This document shows, one piece after another, positions 24,910-36,616 of a DNA stretch of 64,000 bases. Origin of the DNA: Takakia lepidozioides (taxonomy: Eukaryota; Streptophyta; Takakiopsida; Takakiales; Takakiaceae); NCBI GenBank assembly GCA_030704615.1, contig CM060732.1, positions 8,060,001 through 8,124,000 of the forward strand, written 5' to 3'. The position numbers and the translations under genes are program-made. Each line of letters begins with the position of its first letter. Positions within the stretch are counted from its first letter, which is position 1. The notes beneath the pieces were generated by a model. That model was not told where the DNA came from, did not search any database, and saw only the letters and a list, made by a program, of their open reading frames with translations.

Positions 24910-25759
24910 CACTACAACAGATCGTAGTAGTTATGACTGCCAAACTGTGGTAGTCATGGTTTTCTTGACTTTAACAATGACTGCACCATGTTTTTATATG
25001 AAATTGACCTCTCGCAGTCGTTCATACGACTGTAGTCATATGAATGACTATCTAAGTAGTCGTCTGTATGACTACATGGCTCCGGAATGGGCGGAAGGCT
25101 AGTCAACGGCAATTGACCAGATTTAGCTCACCATTCATAGTCATTTCCATGACCACAGTGTACATGGATGAGGTTACATAGTCATGATGACTACTGGGGA
25201 TTTTGTAATTTGGTGTGTATAATACAATTAAAACACCATATGATCACATGATTGACTAATGGGTGTATTGGTTAGCAGGTAGTGAACTACAACTCTTATA
25301 GTAAAGAGGTTGCAGGTTCAAACTCCTTTAAGTACAATCAAATGGATAAGATGGCCCTAGGGTTAGTAGGCAAGCTAGGGATAGTACGTGGTACCCTAGA
25401 TGGGCTTCCACGTGGTTTTTTCATTATTATAAAATGCATTATGCCACGTGGCACAATGCGGTGCGACGCGGCGTTTGACATATATTTTTATTTTTTTAGT
25501 TTTAATTTAATTTAATTTAATTTTTTTAATCAATTGCACCTCGCCACGTGACGCGGCAGCGGCGACTGCAGTATGGTATATATGATTGCAGTGAGAGATA
25601 TCACTTGGTTCATCTGACTGTAGTCATCCGGACCGTACCATCCTGTACTCATTGTATTCACTTGGTTTACACGACTTACAGTCATAGAAATCATATGTAC
25701 CGTTTATGACTGCACAATAGTCATATATACAGTCATAAATACCGCGATCTGTTATAGTG
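24910..25759 (+). mobile_element. 850-bp non-autonomous CACTA element
   Basis: Termini are CACTACAACAGATCG at 24910 and its inverted counterpart ending TATAGTG at 25759; the inverted repeats match for about 30 bp with four differences. The flanks carry a perfect 3-bp duplication (CTG at 24907-24909 and 25760-25762), the size CACTA elements make. Subterminal DNA is dense in GACTAC/GTAGTCAT words on both sides, another CACTA hallmark. It encodes nothing. It lies between the RNase H and integrase regions of the Gypsy element. Confidence 0.88.
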
Positions 25760-26574
25760 CTGGCAGTCACAGTGGCTGCCGTGTCTCCAGTGCGGAGATA
25801 ATCCAACACAGCTGAATCCTCGTGTATATCTCTGGCACCACCTGGCTCATCACTAGCCTCAGGGTTCTCAGACACTCCGTCTACAGTCATCTCTGTTGTA
25901 GGTCTTACATGACCTCCCGATGCCAAGATACACAAAAAGACAGATGCATGTCATCCAGGCACCATCTCCTCGTCCGTCTCACCACGCCACCGAACTCCAG
26001 TGTCATCCTGTTGGCTCGTGCATGGATTGCGACTCAATCCATCCGCATCCTGATTGACCAAACCCGGTCGATGCACAACCTGAAAGTCATACTCCTGGAG
26101 TATGAGTGCCCACCGTGCAAGCTTCCCCGTAAGCTTGTCTGACTCCATCAACCACTTGAGTGGCTGGTGATCCGTGACAAGGGTGAAGAGATTGCCGTAT
26201 AGATAGCACCTGAAGTGTGCCACGGTCCATACTGCAGCTAAGCACTCTCCCTCATATGAGCTGTACTTAGCCTCTGCAGCGTTGTTCGAGCGGCTAGCAT
26301 AAGCCACTACGAACTCTCTTCCCTCATCATCCACCTGTGTGAGCACCGCTCCAAGCCCCAGCATGCTCCAATCCGTATGCAGTTGAAAGGGACGCCCCCT
26401 GATAGGTCGTCTCAGGATAGGCGCCGAGGTCAACCTCGTCTTGAGCTCTTGAAAAGCTCGTTCCTGCTCATCTTCCCACTGCCACTCCTGGTCTACCTTG
26501 GTCAGCTTGGTTAGAGCCTTTGCAATGGCACTAAATCCCTTGACAAACCGTCTATAATAGTTTGCCAATCCCAT
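25760..26574 (-). pseudogene. Gypsy RNase H region and linker
   Basis: MGLANYYRRFVKGFS (the RT-RNase H connection) is followed by RNase H features: QLHTDWSMLGLGAVL, FVVAYASRS, YSSYEGECLAAVW, CYLYGNLFTLVTDHQPL and LARWALILQEYDF. A stop (TGA, 26581-26583) separates it from RT, and another (near 25951) separates it from the linker that ends at the CACTA insertion. Both can be explained by a single C-to-T change of CGA. Confidence 0.85.
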
Positions 26575-26580
26575 GAAAGC

Positions 26581-26985
26581 TCAAACTCGGCTCACATCCG
26601 TGGGGCGTGGAATTTGTGCAATGGCCTCTACCTTAGTCTGCTGTACCCCCAATCCTCCAGGATATATCATATAACCCACATACTCAATCTGGTTGTGGAA
26701 AAACTTGCACTTCCCCGGATGCAACTTCAATCTGTGCGCTCTCAAGCGCTCAAACACCACCTGAAGGTGTCTCTCATGCTCCTCCACCGTAGCACTAAAG
26801 ATGATGATGTCATCTATGTAGCACCAAGCAAAGTCCACCCCTGCTAGAATCATATCCATGGCTCTCTGAAACTCTGCAGGAGCGTTCTTAAGCCCAAATG
26901 GTAAGATCCGCCACTGATATAGGCAATCCTTGCCGTGCTCATTGATCCCCCAGAATGTCGTCTTCTGCTTGTCCGCCTGCCCATC
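26581..26985 (-). pseudogene. Gypsy reverse transcriptase, N-terminally truncated
   Basis: The frame starts at KTTFWGINEHG and continues YQWRILPFGLKNAPAEFQRAMD, the catalytic YIDDIIIFS (about 26817) and a thumb region with LHPGKCKFF and EYVGYMI. The upstream fingers, including the first catalytic Asp motif, are absent. Instead the preceding sequence is DNMT motif VI. This is best explained by an internal deletion that removed the end of the DNMT and the start of RT. Confidence 0.85.
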
Positions 26986-27530
26986 AGTGGCACATTCTCC
27001 AAGATGTATGTTGGAGATACAGCTTGATGAAGCTGCAAGTGGCGCAAAACCCGCACCATCTCCCAAAACAGACCCGACCTCGAGTCTCGCAATCCATTGC
27101 CATGCCCGGCTGATGAATGCCCTTGGCAGGGCCAACCTGCCACTACCAGATCAATGGAGCCAACCCGCTCCAAATCCTGCGCCCCCGGCAACGAAATGTT
27201 TGCTGACAAGGCCTGCTGATATCCACGAACTGTAGACACCGGCAACAACTTAGGGTACTGCTGCACCAATTGAGCAACATGGCTAAGTGAAACGCGTCGT
27301 ACAGTCTCATCCCTCTCCACATACAGGTAACGCCGAACTCGTACACCTGCCTGTAACACAACAACCAATCCGGTGCTGATCCCGCCAAACAAGTCCAGAA
27401 GACAAATGTCTTCATCCGGATACTGCCACACAATAGGTGTGGTATCCAATGGTGACAACTGAGGTGGTCCTGGTGCAATCCCCGCACTCTCCTCCTCTCC
27501 TGATGGTACAAAAGCCTCCACCCAGACTTG
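26985..27530 (-). pseudogene. C5-cytosine DNA methyltransferase domain within Gypsy pol (truncated)
   Basis: Read on the minus strand, the domain shows motif I LLDLFGGISTGL (about 27400, S-adenosylmethionine binding), YLYVERD (motif II-like, acidic residue), SIDLVVAGWPCQGHSSAG (about 27140; motif IV with the Pro-Cys-Gln nucleophile) and TYILENVP (about 27000; motif VI). Order and spacing are those of C5 DNMTs, and the GWPCQGHS form recalls plant DRM/DNMT3-type enzymes. It is in frame with the protease ORF, separated only by one TAA (27531-27533) that a CAA-to-TAA change explains, so it was part of the polyprotein. Motifs VIII-X and the target-recognition region are missing because the sequence passes directly into RT. 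DNMT-bearing retrotransposons are described in charophytes and dinoflagellates. Confidence 0.85.
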
Positions 27531-28871
27531 TTACACCCGTCGATCAACAACCTGCTGCAAATCCTTGCTCGTGCCCCACAATGGAATCTGAGCAACCATG
27601 GCAGGAAACTCCGCCATACCATACATGTCATCCTGCTCTCCCGGAGGTGTGTCATCCTCTGAATGAGCGTTACCCTCTAGCAACTCTCCAGGCCAAGTCA
27701 CTGCACATGTGAATGCTGCTAGTGTCGGCATCTTGCCCCGCTGGGCAATCGCAACTCCTCCTATGAGCATCACAGGGAGCTGCACACGCCGGCCCTCCCC
27801 TGACTGCCATCCAGGCCTATAGGAAGCTGACTCCTCCCAAAAATCCAGGGTGAAGCCCATGGGGTACAACACTGCCCCACCAACCAGGACATCGTACGAG
27901 ACAGCGTCTGTCACAATGGCCTTGGCTTGCATCACTGAGCCATTTGTAGGGTGATCCGGCTGTAGTCTGATAGCCAACTCACGGCGTGTCATGCCCCGAG
28001 CCTGCTCCAATCCTCCCAGAGACGTATGTATCTGGAAATGACAAGGCTCCATATCCGCCTCCGTGAGGCCCAAGCCTGCAATAGCAGCTCTGCCCAGCAT
28101 CAATGGCTGAGCTCCCGAGTCCAACAACACCCGCAGTGGCCGGTACCTCTTGCCTGCCGGTCCACTCAAATAGAAAATGTCATCCTGGTTGTCTAATATG
28201 ACAACTCCAGGTGTCACCATGGCGCGCTCAATGGCTGGCCTAGCTGGCAGCTCCATCAACCTGGCAGCTGCAGCTTGCCATGGTGCCACCGTGGCAGTCT
28301 TGACCCTCAAATCCGAGGATCCCTCCGGCACTACACCTCCCACTATCTCCGCAGAAGATGAAGTAACCTCCCCACTCTCACAGAGTGTAGCTGCCAGCCT
28401 GAATACCTCAGTTGGTCTTACCCCCGGCGTCGCAATCATGGTAGCCGAGAACATTGGAGCCTGACACACAGATGTGGCCGCTCCCAGCAGCACACTAGCT
28501 GCCGTAGCCTTGGCAACACTAGGTAGTGATGTTGCCCGTGTAGCTCTCCCCAATGGCATAGTAACCGCCTCGGTAACAGTCGGGCGAGAACTAGGTGCCA
28601 TGGATGGCGTCGACAATGTCTCCGCCAATGTGAATGACTGAGGAAGCCTAGCCTGACGGCTTGCCTCCCCACACTGTGGATCCAACTCCACCTCTGCACC
28701 TCGTGGCTCAGGAACTCGTGTTGCTCCTCGGGTCACGGCTGCAGCAAACTCCACCTGCACTAGTGGTAGTGCTGCTCCGCACATGAATCCCATGCCTCCC
28801 ATATCTCCTCTCTCATGAGCCGGAGGTAGACCATCCAGCCTTGGAGCCGGTACCACCTGAGCTGTAGCCAT
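27531..28871 (-). pseudogene. Gypsy pol N-terminal region with aspartic protease
   Basis: A 446-codon open frame. The first half is Ala/Pro/Thr-rich spacer. The protease part has RVLLDSGAQPLMLGRAA (Asp-Ser-Gly active site, about 28120) followed by YDVLVGGAVLYPMGFTLDF, the hydrophobic strand and glycine of retropepsins. It is the longest intact ORF of the element and runs directly into the DNMT domain after one nonsense codon. Confidence 0.8.
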
Positions 28872-28961
28872 GGCAGCAGCTTATGATGGGGTACGGTGGA
28901 AAGCGTCCATTTTTTATATGTATTTTGGTATGACTAATAGAAGCTGAGGCGAGCCTCTGCT

Positions 28962-29693
28962 CTAGCTGCTGAAGCCGGTTGGCCATGCCTTGGTCAACAC
29001 CCTGACCCCCACGTCCTTGGCCATGTTGAGCTTGCCCTTGGCCTCCACCTCGTGCCTGGCCACCTCGTCATCTCGGGGTTGCTCCACCTCGCCCCCGGCC
29101 ATCATTGTTCCCTTGGAACTGGCCTGGGCGCAACTCAGGATGCAAACCATAGCACTGGGCTTCTCCATGCCCGTACTTGTCACAATGCCCACACTGCAAC
29201 TGTGCAGGCTGTGCCGGTGCCAAACCATTGCCTCCCTCTGGGCAATCCTTCTTGACATGGGGTCCTCCACATGTCCAGCACACCACATCCGCCCGTTGTT
29301 GGCCAGCAAATGAAGGGAGAGACCCCTGCATCTGAGGTCCTCTCTGCCTTCCCTGAGCTTCACCTGAGCCCCATTGTTGCCTTGAGCACGTTGAAGTAGT
29401 GGTTGGCTAGGAGCACCACTACCCCGTGGTGTCTCCTTAGCAAATCCCACTATGACCACTCGTTCCTCCACTACGTTGAGCTCTATCCGCTCTGCCAGCA
29501 AAAACACATTTGCTAAGGTAGGTTGGGCCGCTTGTAGGAGAGTTGCATCCCGCACCCTTCTCCTCAGCTCCTTGTCCAATATCCCATACCAGAATTGGAC
29601 TGCCTGAGCTTCCGTAACCCCTTGGGTTACATTTATCAAGCACCTCATGCGAGTGAAAGCCTCCATCAAGCTCTCAGTCGGCTTCCGTTGGAA
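28962..29693 (-). pseudogene. Gypsy gag, C-terminal part with CCHC zinc knuckles
   Basis: FQRKPTESLMEAFTRMRCLI and the following helices are typical retrotransposon gag. After a frameshift near 29290-29345 two zinc knuckles appear: CWTCGGPHVKKDC and CGHCDKYGHGEAQC (C-x2-C-x4-H-x4-C). An Arg/Gly-rich tail follows. The frame is cut at 29693 by the 16-kb CACTA-type element; the upstream gag resumes at 45797. Confidence 0.8.
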
Positions 29694-30555
29694 CACTACA
29701 AGAGATGAGCATTTTTAGGACTACGGCTTTGGCGGAGTCATAAAAACTGCACTAGGTATACGACTACAAAGCGCTGAAATGCGTTGCAATCATAGTTTTA
29801 TCACTATGTAGTAATGGATATCACTACATGACTCTGGAAAGTTAGGGAGCATTGGTCAAACATTGTTGATCACGATGACAGGGATGGTTTATATGAGTAG
29901 TGTGATATGTTTGACTACACGTGGACGACGTTTCATGAATCTTATGACTCCACGACTGAAGATGGTTTCACAGCTCTAATTATACGACTACATCACTACA
30001 CGTGTCATTTTGAAGCCACATACACGAATGTATTCATCCATTGGATGAGTTCATCCACAGCATGACATGGCATGTAAACTTATGACTGCCTAAGTGCAGG
30101 TTGTTTCATAACCCTATATATATGACTACATCACTACATGTGTCATTTTAAAGGCATTTATATGATTCTATTACTACACGTGTCATTTTGAAGGCATATA
30201 CATGAATGGATCCATCCATTGGATGAGCTCATCCATCCATATTTACCACAGATTCCTATCAGCTTTGAATATGTGTGGGGATTTGATATATGTTCAATAA
30301 ATTGGACTTGGATGGACGTGGCTTAACAAGCATCGCAAGATATATGAGATTAAAATATGCAATGGTCATGGTTGTACATGGAAATGATTTTGAATCGATA
30401 GATTGTATAAGGTCTAACGGTTTAAGATTAGGTATATCGAATTTCATGAGCAAATTCGCTTAAGTCCTGGCTGAGAGTTTTGGCAGATGCAACAATAGAA
30501 GGGGATGATGATGGTAGTAGGATTTTAGTTTATGACCACTAGAATGAATCAAAGT

Positions 30556-30690
30556 GCAAAAAGTTAATCTTTTGACAACATGAAAGTATCCAAAAAGAGG
30601 TAACAGAGATGAGGAGAAGCTGTGGAATGAATACTTTTCTGACCCCAGTCAATGGTGGGACAACCGAGCCAAAAAGGTGAATGTCTGTCA
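30556..30690 (+). pseudogene. OSB-type PDF-motif exon fragment
   Basis: Reads EEKLWNEYFSDPSQWWDNR followed by AKKVN, the first half of the PDF motif of plant organellar single-stranded DNA-binding (OSB) proteins. It is nearly identical to copies at 44.4, 51.2 and 51.8 kb. No second half follows here. It lies near the left end of the 16-kb element and is probably a captured or duplicated exon. Confidence 0.45.
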
Positions 30691-30708
30691 TGATTTTGAT
30701 CACCAGTC

Positions 30709-32340
30709 ATGTTGCGACCCGAGGCCCTGTTATCTTGGGCTAACATGCAGGGCAGTGCTGAAAGTCTGGCTTTCCGTTGTAAAAGTAATGAACTTTTCAT
30801 ATTTTGGAGGTTGTGTGACCTGGTTGGGATTAATTGCATCTTTGTGCAAGATCTTTCTACATGTTTAACTGTGTGCCGGTTCCTACGAAGCATTGCATCT
30901 GATGAGGCCCTCTGGTGCAGGCTGTAAGTTTTCCTTCCATAGCATTTTGTCCCCTTGGTTTTGCTGTCTAGGGCTGTGATCATGGCATTTATGCTTCTGA
31001 TCTCGGCTGCCTCTGCTACCACCCAAGGTCATTCATTCTTAATGTTAGTTTATTCAAAAATGCCGTTGTAGTGTCTCATTGTACATCGTATATTTGAGTC
31101 TCAGTATGTTGACCAGTGGACCCCTCGCATGTCATTTAGTCTGAGAAAGGCGTGGGAGTCCTGATGATGTATGATCATGCGGCCGAGGAGGTTTGAGACT
31201 GAGGGATCCTCTGGATTTGATGGGTGATCTTAATAAGAGGGGCTCATCTATGTCAAAGTTTTGGGTTAATTCAGAAACCAGCAAACGATATCTCCTATAG
31301 GTCGTGGTAAACTTTCAGATACTGTCTCCGATGGGGCCCTCCTTTGCGGAATGATCGTCGCGAGAATCCATGGGGCAGTGCATGGAAGAAGCTTTACTTT
31401 GAGGTTGGTTAATCATTTTTCTACATACCTTTTTGTGGTTGTTGACACATAATTGCCTGGACATGGGCAGTTATTCAGTTTGTAGTGAGTGACGCAGTAT
31501 TGCCAACATTCCAGTGGGGTATGTTTTGTTCAGTTACCCTGTTAAGTTGTAAAGTGATGGAAGTAGCTTCAATGTTTTAGGTGCTTACCATGTGTCTATG
31601 TCCAAAGATGGGAAGGGATCTAGCCTCTGCATCAGCCTTTCTGTTCATTTCTGTCCCACTTGTGTATCCCCATTCTTGGAGAAAATTTCATGGCTTACAT
31701 CACTGTCCTCTCATGCTTGCATTTGATTGGATAAAGAGGGGATAGAAGGAGTCAAAATAGAGAAGCCCGCTGAGTATTGTATGGTGTGAGCAGCGCGACC
31801 AGGTGGATATGATGGAATTTGTGAGGAACATACCTGGTGAGTTTCGCAGTATTATATTCAGATGTAGGCTGCAAAGCGCAGTCAGGCTCCTCTTCATTCG
31901 CAGGTAGTGAATTGACCCTTATTATTTCCTTATTCAACATTGTTGCATAGGATGTTGTACACTTTGGCACCAAACTATTGAATTACTTGTATAGGGTTGG
32001 GATGTGAGAACAAAACATTCAGAACCTTTATTTCTCGTTAACTGTAATTGTTCGTAAAGTTGAAAATACTGTCTGAAGTCACATCCTGTGCTCAAGTGTT
32101 GCAGTACCTGCTTTCCCCATAGAATCAGTTTTCTTGATCTATGGCTCATATCCAGTACATCTTGGAAGGTTTTAAAAGGATTTCCAGCTGGTCCCTTCTT
32201 TGTACACTAATCTGTTTCTTATGAGTGCAGTGTGGTAGGTTATGATGTTGTACTTCGGGCTTGCCATTATTGGAAGTTGGTCAACAGAGCTAAGGACCCA
32301 GATAGTTTTGTGGATTTTTTCGGTTCTCAGGTACATGATG
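30709..32340 (+). pseudogene. F-box-like gene fragments
   Basis: Exon-like segment 30709-30923 ends LSTCLTVCRFLRSIASDEALWCRL, close to the end of an F-box domain (Val/Leu, then Trp and Leu-Trp). It has a good donor (CT|GTAAGT). A compatible exon at 31319-31403 reads CLRWGPP and WGSAWKKLYFE, the usual continuation in F-box proteins. A third possible exon at 32231-32330 (VVGYDVVLRACHYWKLVNRA) does not join in phase. F-box proteins are substrate receptors of SCF ubiquitin ligases. No N-terminal methionine context or terminal exon was found, so I treat it as a fragment inside the transposon. Confidence 0.45.
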
Positions 32341-32589
32341 ATCTTGTGATGGTGGATACATCGGTTGCAGACCAAGTGACAGCATGGCATCGCAGCCAAA
32401 GCATGACTGACGTATATGCTGGTGATCATTGGTGCTCTGGTAGAACCTGTACGTACCATCAAATTGGTGACGTTTTCTTGTGCGAGAAGACTGGCCCACA
32501 ATGCTGTTCCTACCTATACTCAGACTTTGCCAACCTCCAATACTCAACCTTTGTACACGATTTAGATTCTGAACACTGCCCCTGCCCTG

Positions 32590-32745
32590 GTGGACATGTA
32601 TGCCAAATGTGGGTGCATCGAGGATGCCAAGGGAATGTTCAACACTATGGCTGAACGAGATGTGGTGTCGTGGAGTGCGATGCTTGCAGGGTAGGGGGTG
32701 CGGGATGGAGGCTTTGGAGACCTATGAGCAAATGATGGGGGAAGG
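32590..32745 (+). pseudogene. PPR (PLS-type) repeat fragment
   Basis: Reads LVDMYAKCGCIEDAKGMFNTM then AERDVVSWSAMLAG before a stop, and continues in another frame with ALETYEQMM. This is a clear pentatricopeptide repeat of the plant PLS/DYW type, related to fragments at 47.4-48.2 and 50.9-51.0 kb. It is a decayed piece without start or terminal domain. Confidence 0.7.
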
Positions 32746-33039
32746 GGGCACCTTCTTCAATAGCACAGCGGCTACAAGTGGGTAGATGGTCAACTGGAAA
32801 CAGCAGCACAATTCATAGAATAAGGCGCTGCTAATGAAGGCAGGGATGCCTCGGCGTGAGCCTGGTCACGTGAGCGCAACTGCGCTCACGCCACGTCACC
32901 TTGCGCCAATGCCACGTCACGGGGCTCACTCAACGTCATCACACGTGAAGGCCGCGTCACCACGCGCCCAGAAAGAAGTGGAGTGTATTCCCGCGGATTG
33001 GCACCCTTTACCGCGGAAACAAGCTGGACGACATAATAA

Positions 33040-33410
33040 AAGGCATTGAATAAAGGATGGATGAATATACAGTTGGATGATAAATAGATGGATGAGTGTG
33101 AAAAATGAATGTAGATGGATGAATGAGGGATGGATAAGAGTAAAATGGATGAATGTATAATGGATGTTGAGCAATGACAAAAATTCATGACAGGAAGATG
33201 CACGACCAAAACTTTTGACGAATGCACAACGTATATGAAATGAGTGTGGAAGGTTTGTGGGGTGGATTAAAGAGTATAGAGGATGAATGTACAATGGATG
33301 TTGAACAAAGGAAAACATTCATGAATGGAGCACACATGAATACACTGTAGATGAATGCACAATGGATATGAGAAGAATCAGGGAGGTTTGTGAGATGGAT
33401 TCATACATAT
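33040..33410. repeat. Degenerate GGATGAATG minisatellite
   Basis: Repeats of GGATGAATG, ATGGATGTTGA and ACAATGGATG words fill the region near the left end of the probable Mutator-like element. Minus-strand open frames here (His/Ser/Ile-rich) are products of the repeat, not genes. Confidence 0.6.
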
Positions 33411-35883
33411 TGCAATTTAAATGAAAGTTGATTCTGTGATTATTATTTGTTCTAAAGGAACAACTACAGTGGAGGAAGGGGATTCAACGTTTTCCAGATA
33501 GTATGAAAATGAATATTAAAATAATATAGTTCAGTCTGACTCAGAGTCAGTACAATGTATCCCCGCTTCCTCTGCATCTAAGTCTAAGTATTTTAGAACA
33601 CCGGATCCACGCTGGATACACCTACGGCTGGGCAGTAAAAAGTCAGGGGATAGGGACTCGGCCACGTGAAGTGCCATTGCTTCGGCATAAACAGGAAGTA
33701 AAAAATTGGAAAGGGGGCTGTCGAAAACAGACTCGCCAGAAATGACTGTATCTCCTGAAGATCCACCGTTGCCTTTCCTGAAAGACAGCCTGAAAAAGTT
33801 ATTACTGTAACTTTGATGTTATTGAGAAATTGAGTATGGCTCCCAAAGAGGGTTTAGCACTTACTCACATGAAAAGTCGTTGTCGACCTGCTTATCTTCG
33901 GGATCATCATCATTTTGAATTTGAATCCGATCAGTCTGTGTGCCTGAAGTGGAGCCAGACAGAAGGGGGAGGAGCACTGTGTTGTAGAGGTCAGAATCAC
34001 CCTCCATGCCAAAAAGGCTTCTTCCGCCTGCCTTGCATGCATGGTAAGTTGCTCCTGCACCACACATGAGGACATGAACAGTTTGGTGGGGGGGATTTAA
34101 GCAGATGAAACTGTTGAAAGAAAACCAATTCGGACGGGAAAGAACGAACCTGTGGACACAAAAAGATCGACCACCCGTGCAGAGTGGTGGCTGCATGACT
34201 CCAGCAGTATTTGCATGAACGCTGGGGACTTTTTCTTTGCACCTCTCCAGGGAGTGCCATCTGGTCTCTTCAGAGTCTGACTGGACTGCATGAAGTTGTA
34301 CAAAATGTCATCGACATGGGGCTCATAGGGGGGGTTGACGAAACAACCCTGGTCAGAAATCTCAAAGCTGCGGATGGAGGATGGTGTCTTGGAGGTGCGA
34401 ATCCTACGCAGGCACATCGCCTCGAACAGCCTCGTCTGCCAAAGATAGCAGGTTAGTGTGGTAAACACAATCTATAGTGGAAGTGTGTACATCGGCTATT
34501 AAGAACTCAGACACAAAAAAATCATTTTTATCACGAATCGGTGATGATCGGTGTCGATTATAACAGATTCTACTAGAGTGGAGCTGCAGAGAACATTGAA
34601 ACTCATCTTGAAAGCACAAGCAGAAGGGAGACGGCATACCAGCTGACCAGGGAAACCCCCTTTCACAAGGTAGAGGCTGTTCACACAATTCCATGTGCGC
34701 AAAACTTCAAACCCTGAAGACTTGAGGTATGATGCCAATGCCCGACGACTATCATTGTCATATGACTGAAAAAACAGAAGTGTCCCTGCATCAGAGAGGA
34801 AGTTATTACAGAACCCGAACACCCAACTCCAGTAGTTGTCCTCGAATTTGTTCCAGCGTGGCGTCTTGCCTTTTGGAAGAACTTCTGGCACAGCCTGGCC
34901 ATCCGGGATGTCGAGAATGACAATGTCGGCCGCATATATTTTCTGCACACCGCACACGAAGGTGGGACCTGTGCTCACCTGCAACAGACATGTTTTTTAT
35001 AAGAACGATGGCAAGAATGTTTTCAAAGAACGAGACTGAAATACTGCCAACGAAACTTTCAGAGAAAAAGGAAAGAAACTGGAATTCTCACCAAATTGAG
35101 GAATGAGATTATATTGTCCCAGGTAGGCGAAGGCACCCCAGTGTATCCTCTCTTTCGACTCTGCATCATCGACAGCCAACCCTCATTAACAATTTTCATC
35201 TCTCCTGCCGAATCAGAACGGGAAGGGTGTGGTTTGGCATCGAACACGCACTGAACAGTGCGGGTATATCTTCCAGCAGTAAAGTCATGCCCACTCTCCA
35301 TCTCCTTTTCTTTCTCCTTCCCCTTGTCCTTTTCCTTCTCTTTGGACTTGTCTTTGTCCTTTGGCTTTGCTGGTGAGATGGCTATGACATCAACAGCCTT
35401 GTCTTTTGGTTTGCGGCCCGCCTTCTTTCCCTTCTGCGGCGTTCCCTGAGCATCAGGCTCCTTGGCAGCCAATGTTGCTATGTTTCGTTGGTACTCTTCG
35501 TCAGTCAAAGGCGCCAGCATCTCAGCGTTATTGTTCAAGTATTTCATATGCTGTTCTTGAAAGGTCGTGTGCTCCGGTGGGCAGTCAAGGTACCACCCAC
35601 AGTCTCTGAAGTGAGAAGGACTCCAGTCCTTCAATATCCTGCAGTATACATGGTTGGATCGTTTGCAGGGTCCGACCACATGTCAAGATAGTCTGGAATT
35701 CCGCTCAGGTGATTTCCTTCCATAAGCACATATTTCGTGTACCTGAAAAATAGGAGATAAATCCCAACCCACCAAAGCGCTCAGTGAGTAAGATGCAAGT
35801 AGAACAGAATGAAAAAAACATAGAATGAAATGGCTCTGAGAACTGCTCCAAGGACCTTTCAGGACCACACAACTGCTCCGGAT

Positions 35884-36616
35884 GTGAATGTCGTCAACGC
35901 CATTCAAAACATTCCATTCAATGATACTGTAAATACACCCTAATCCACGTGAATGCAAACTATCGTTTTGGAATGACACAGACATAGAAGTGAATGTCGT
36001 CAACGACATTCACTTTGGATTTGTGAACACGAATCAAAAAAAAGGCCGAAGTTATTCCTCAAATGAAGCAAATCAAAGTATGGAAATCATAAACTCGAGT
36101 AAGGACCCTCCAGGAAACTCAATGCACATTCATAACGAACATATCACTGAGGACCTCACAAACACTGTATGGTGATGGCGTCAACGCCATCACAAAAATA
36201 CAACAAAGAACCAATTACGTAGCTCCCAATCCATGTAATTCAATTTCGCGGGTGAACTAATACAGACACAGAGTGAATTGTTTCAACGACATTCACTTTG
36301 GATTCTCATAACAGAGTTACAAGCCTCCAGATTCCTCGCAAGAGGCAAAAACAATCAGAACAACTGAATGTCTGCATTGACATTCAGCAAAATGAATGAG
36401 GAACCCTCACTTTAACCTCTATGGACATTACAAAAATTTACATAACTCTGAGGACCCTCAACAACTCCGGATGTGAATGTCGTCAACGCCATTCAAGACA
36501 TTATCAATTCTAAGCAGGGACCTATAATTACACCCTTAGATCCTAACCAGGTGAATTCCTATACTCGCTTAAGAATGACTCAGAAAAGAAATGAATGGTC
36601 GTCAACGACATTCAAT
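35884..36616. repeat. Seven short palindromes in an intron of the methyltransferase-like gene
   Basis: Copies start at 35884, 35990, 36172, 36273, 36364, 36473 and 36590, spaced about 95-180 bp, all inside intron 35743-36691. The clearest (35990-36013) has perfect 11-bp arms, GTGAATGTCGT and ACGACATTCAC, around a CA centre. Copy 36172-36193 also has perfect arms but a different sequence (GTGATGGCGT / ACGCCATCAC), and copy 36364-36387 pairs CTGAATGTC with GACATTCAG. Confidence 0.8.

Noticed and set aside
25270-25330. Genuine tRNA gene
   Set aside because: Only box-like words are present; I could not fold acceptor and anticodon stems, so it is mentioned only as a tRNA-like piece.
35884-36616. 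CRISPR-like array
   Set aside because: The repeats are diverged palindromes with irregular spacing in a eukaryotic intron; no conserved direct repeat or cas genes.
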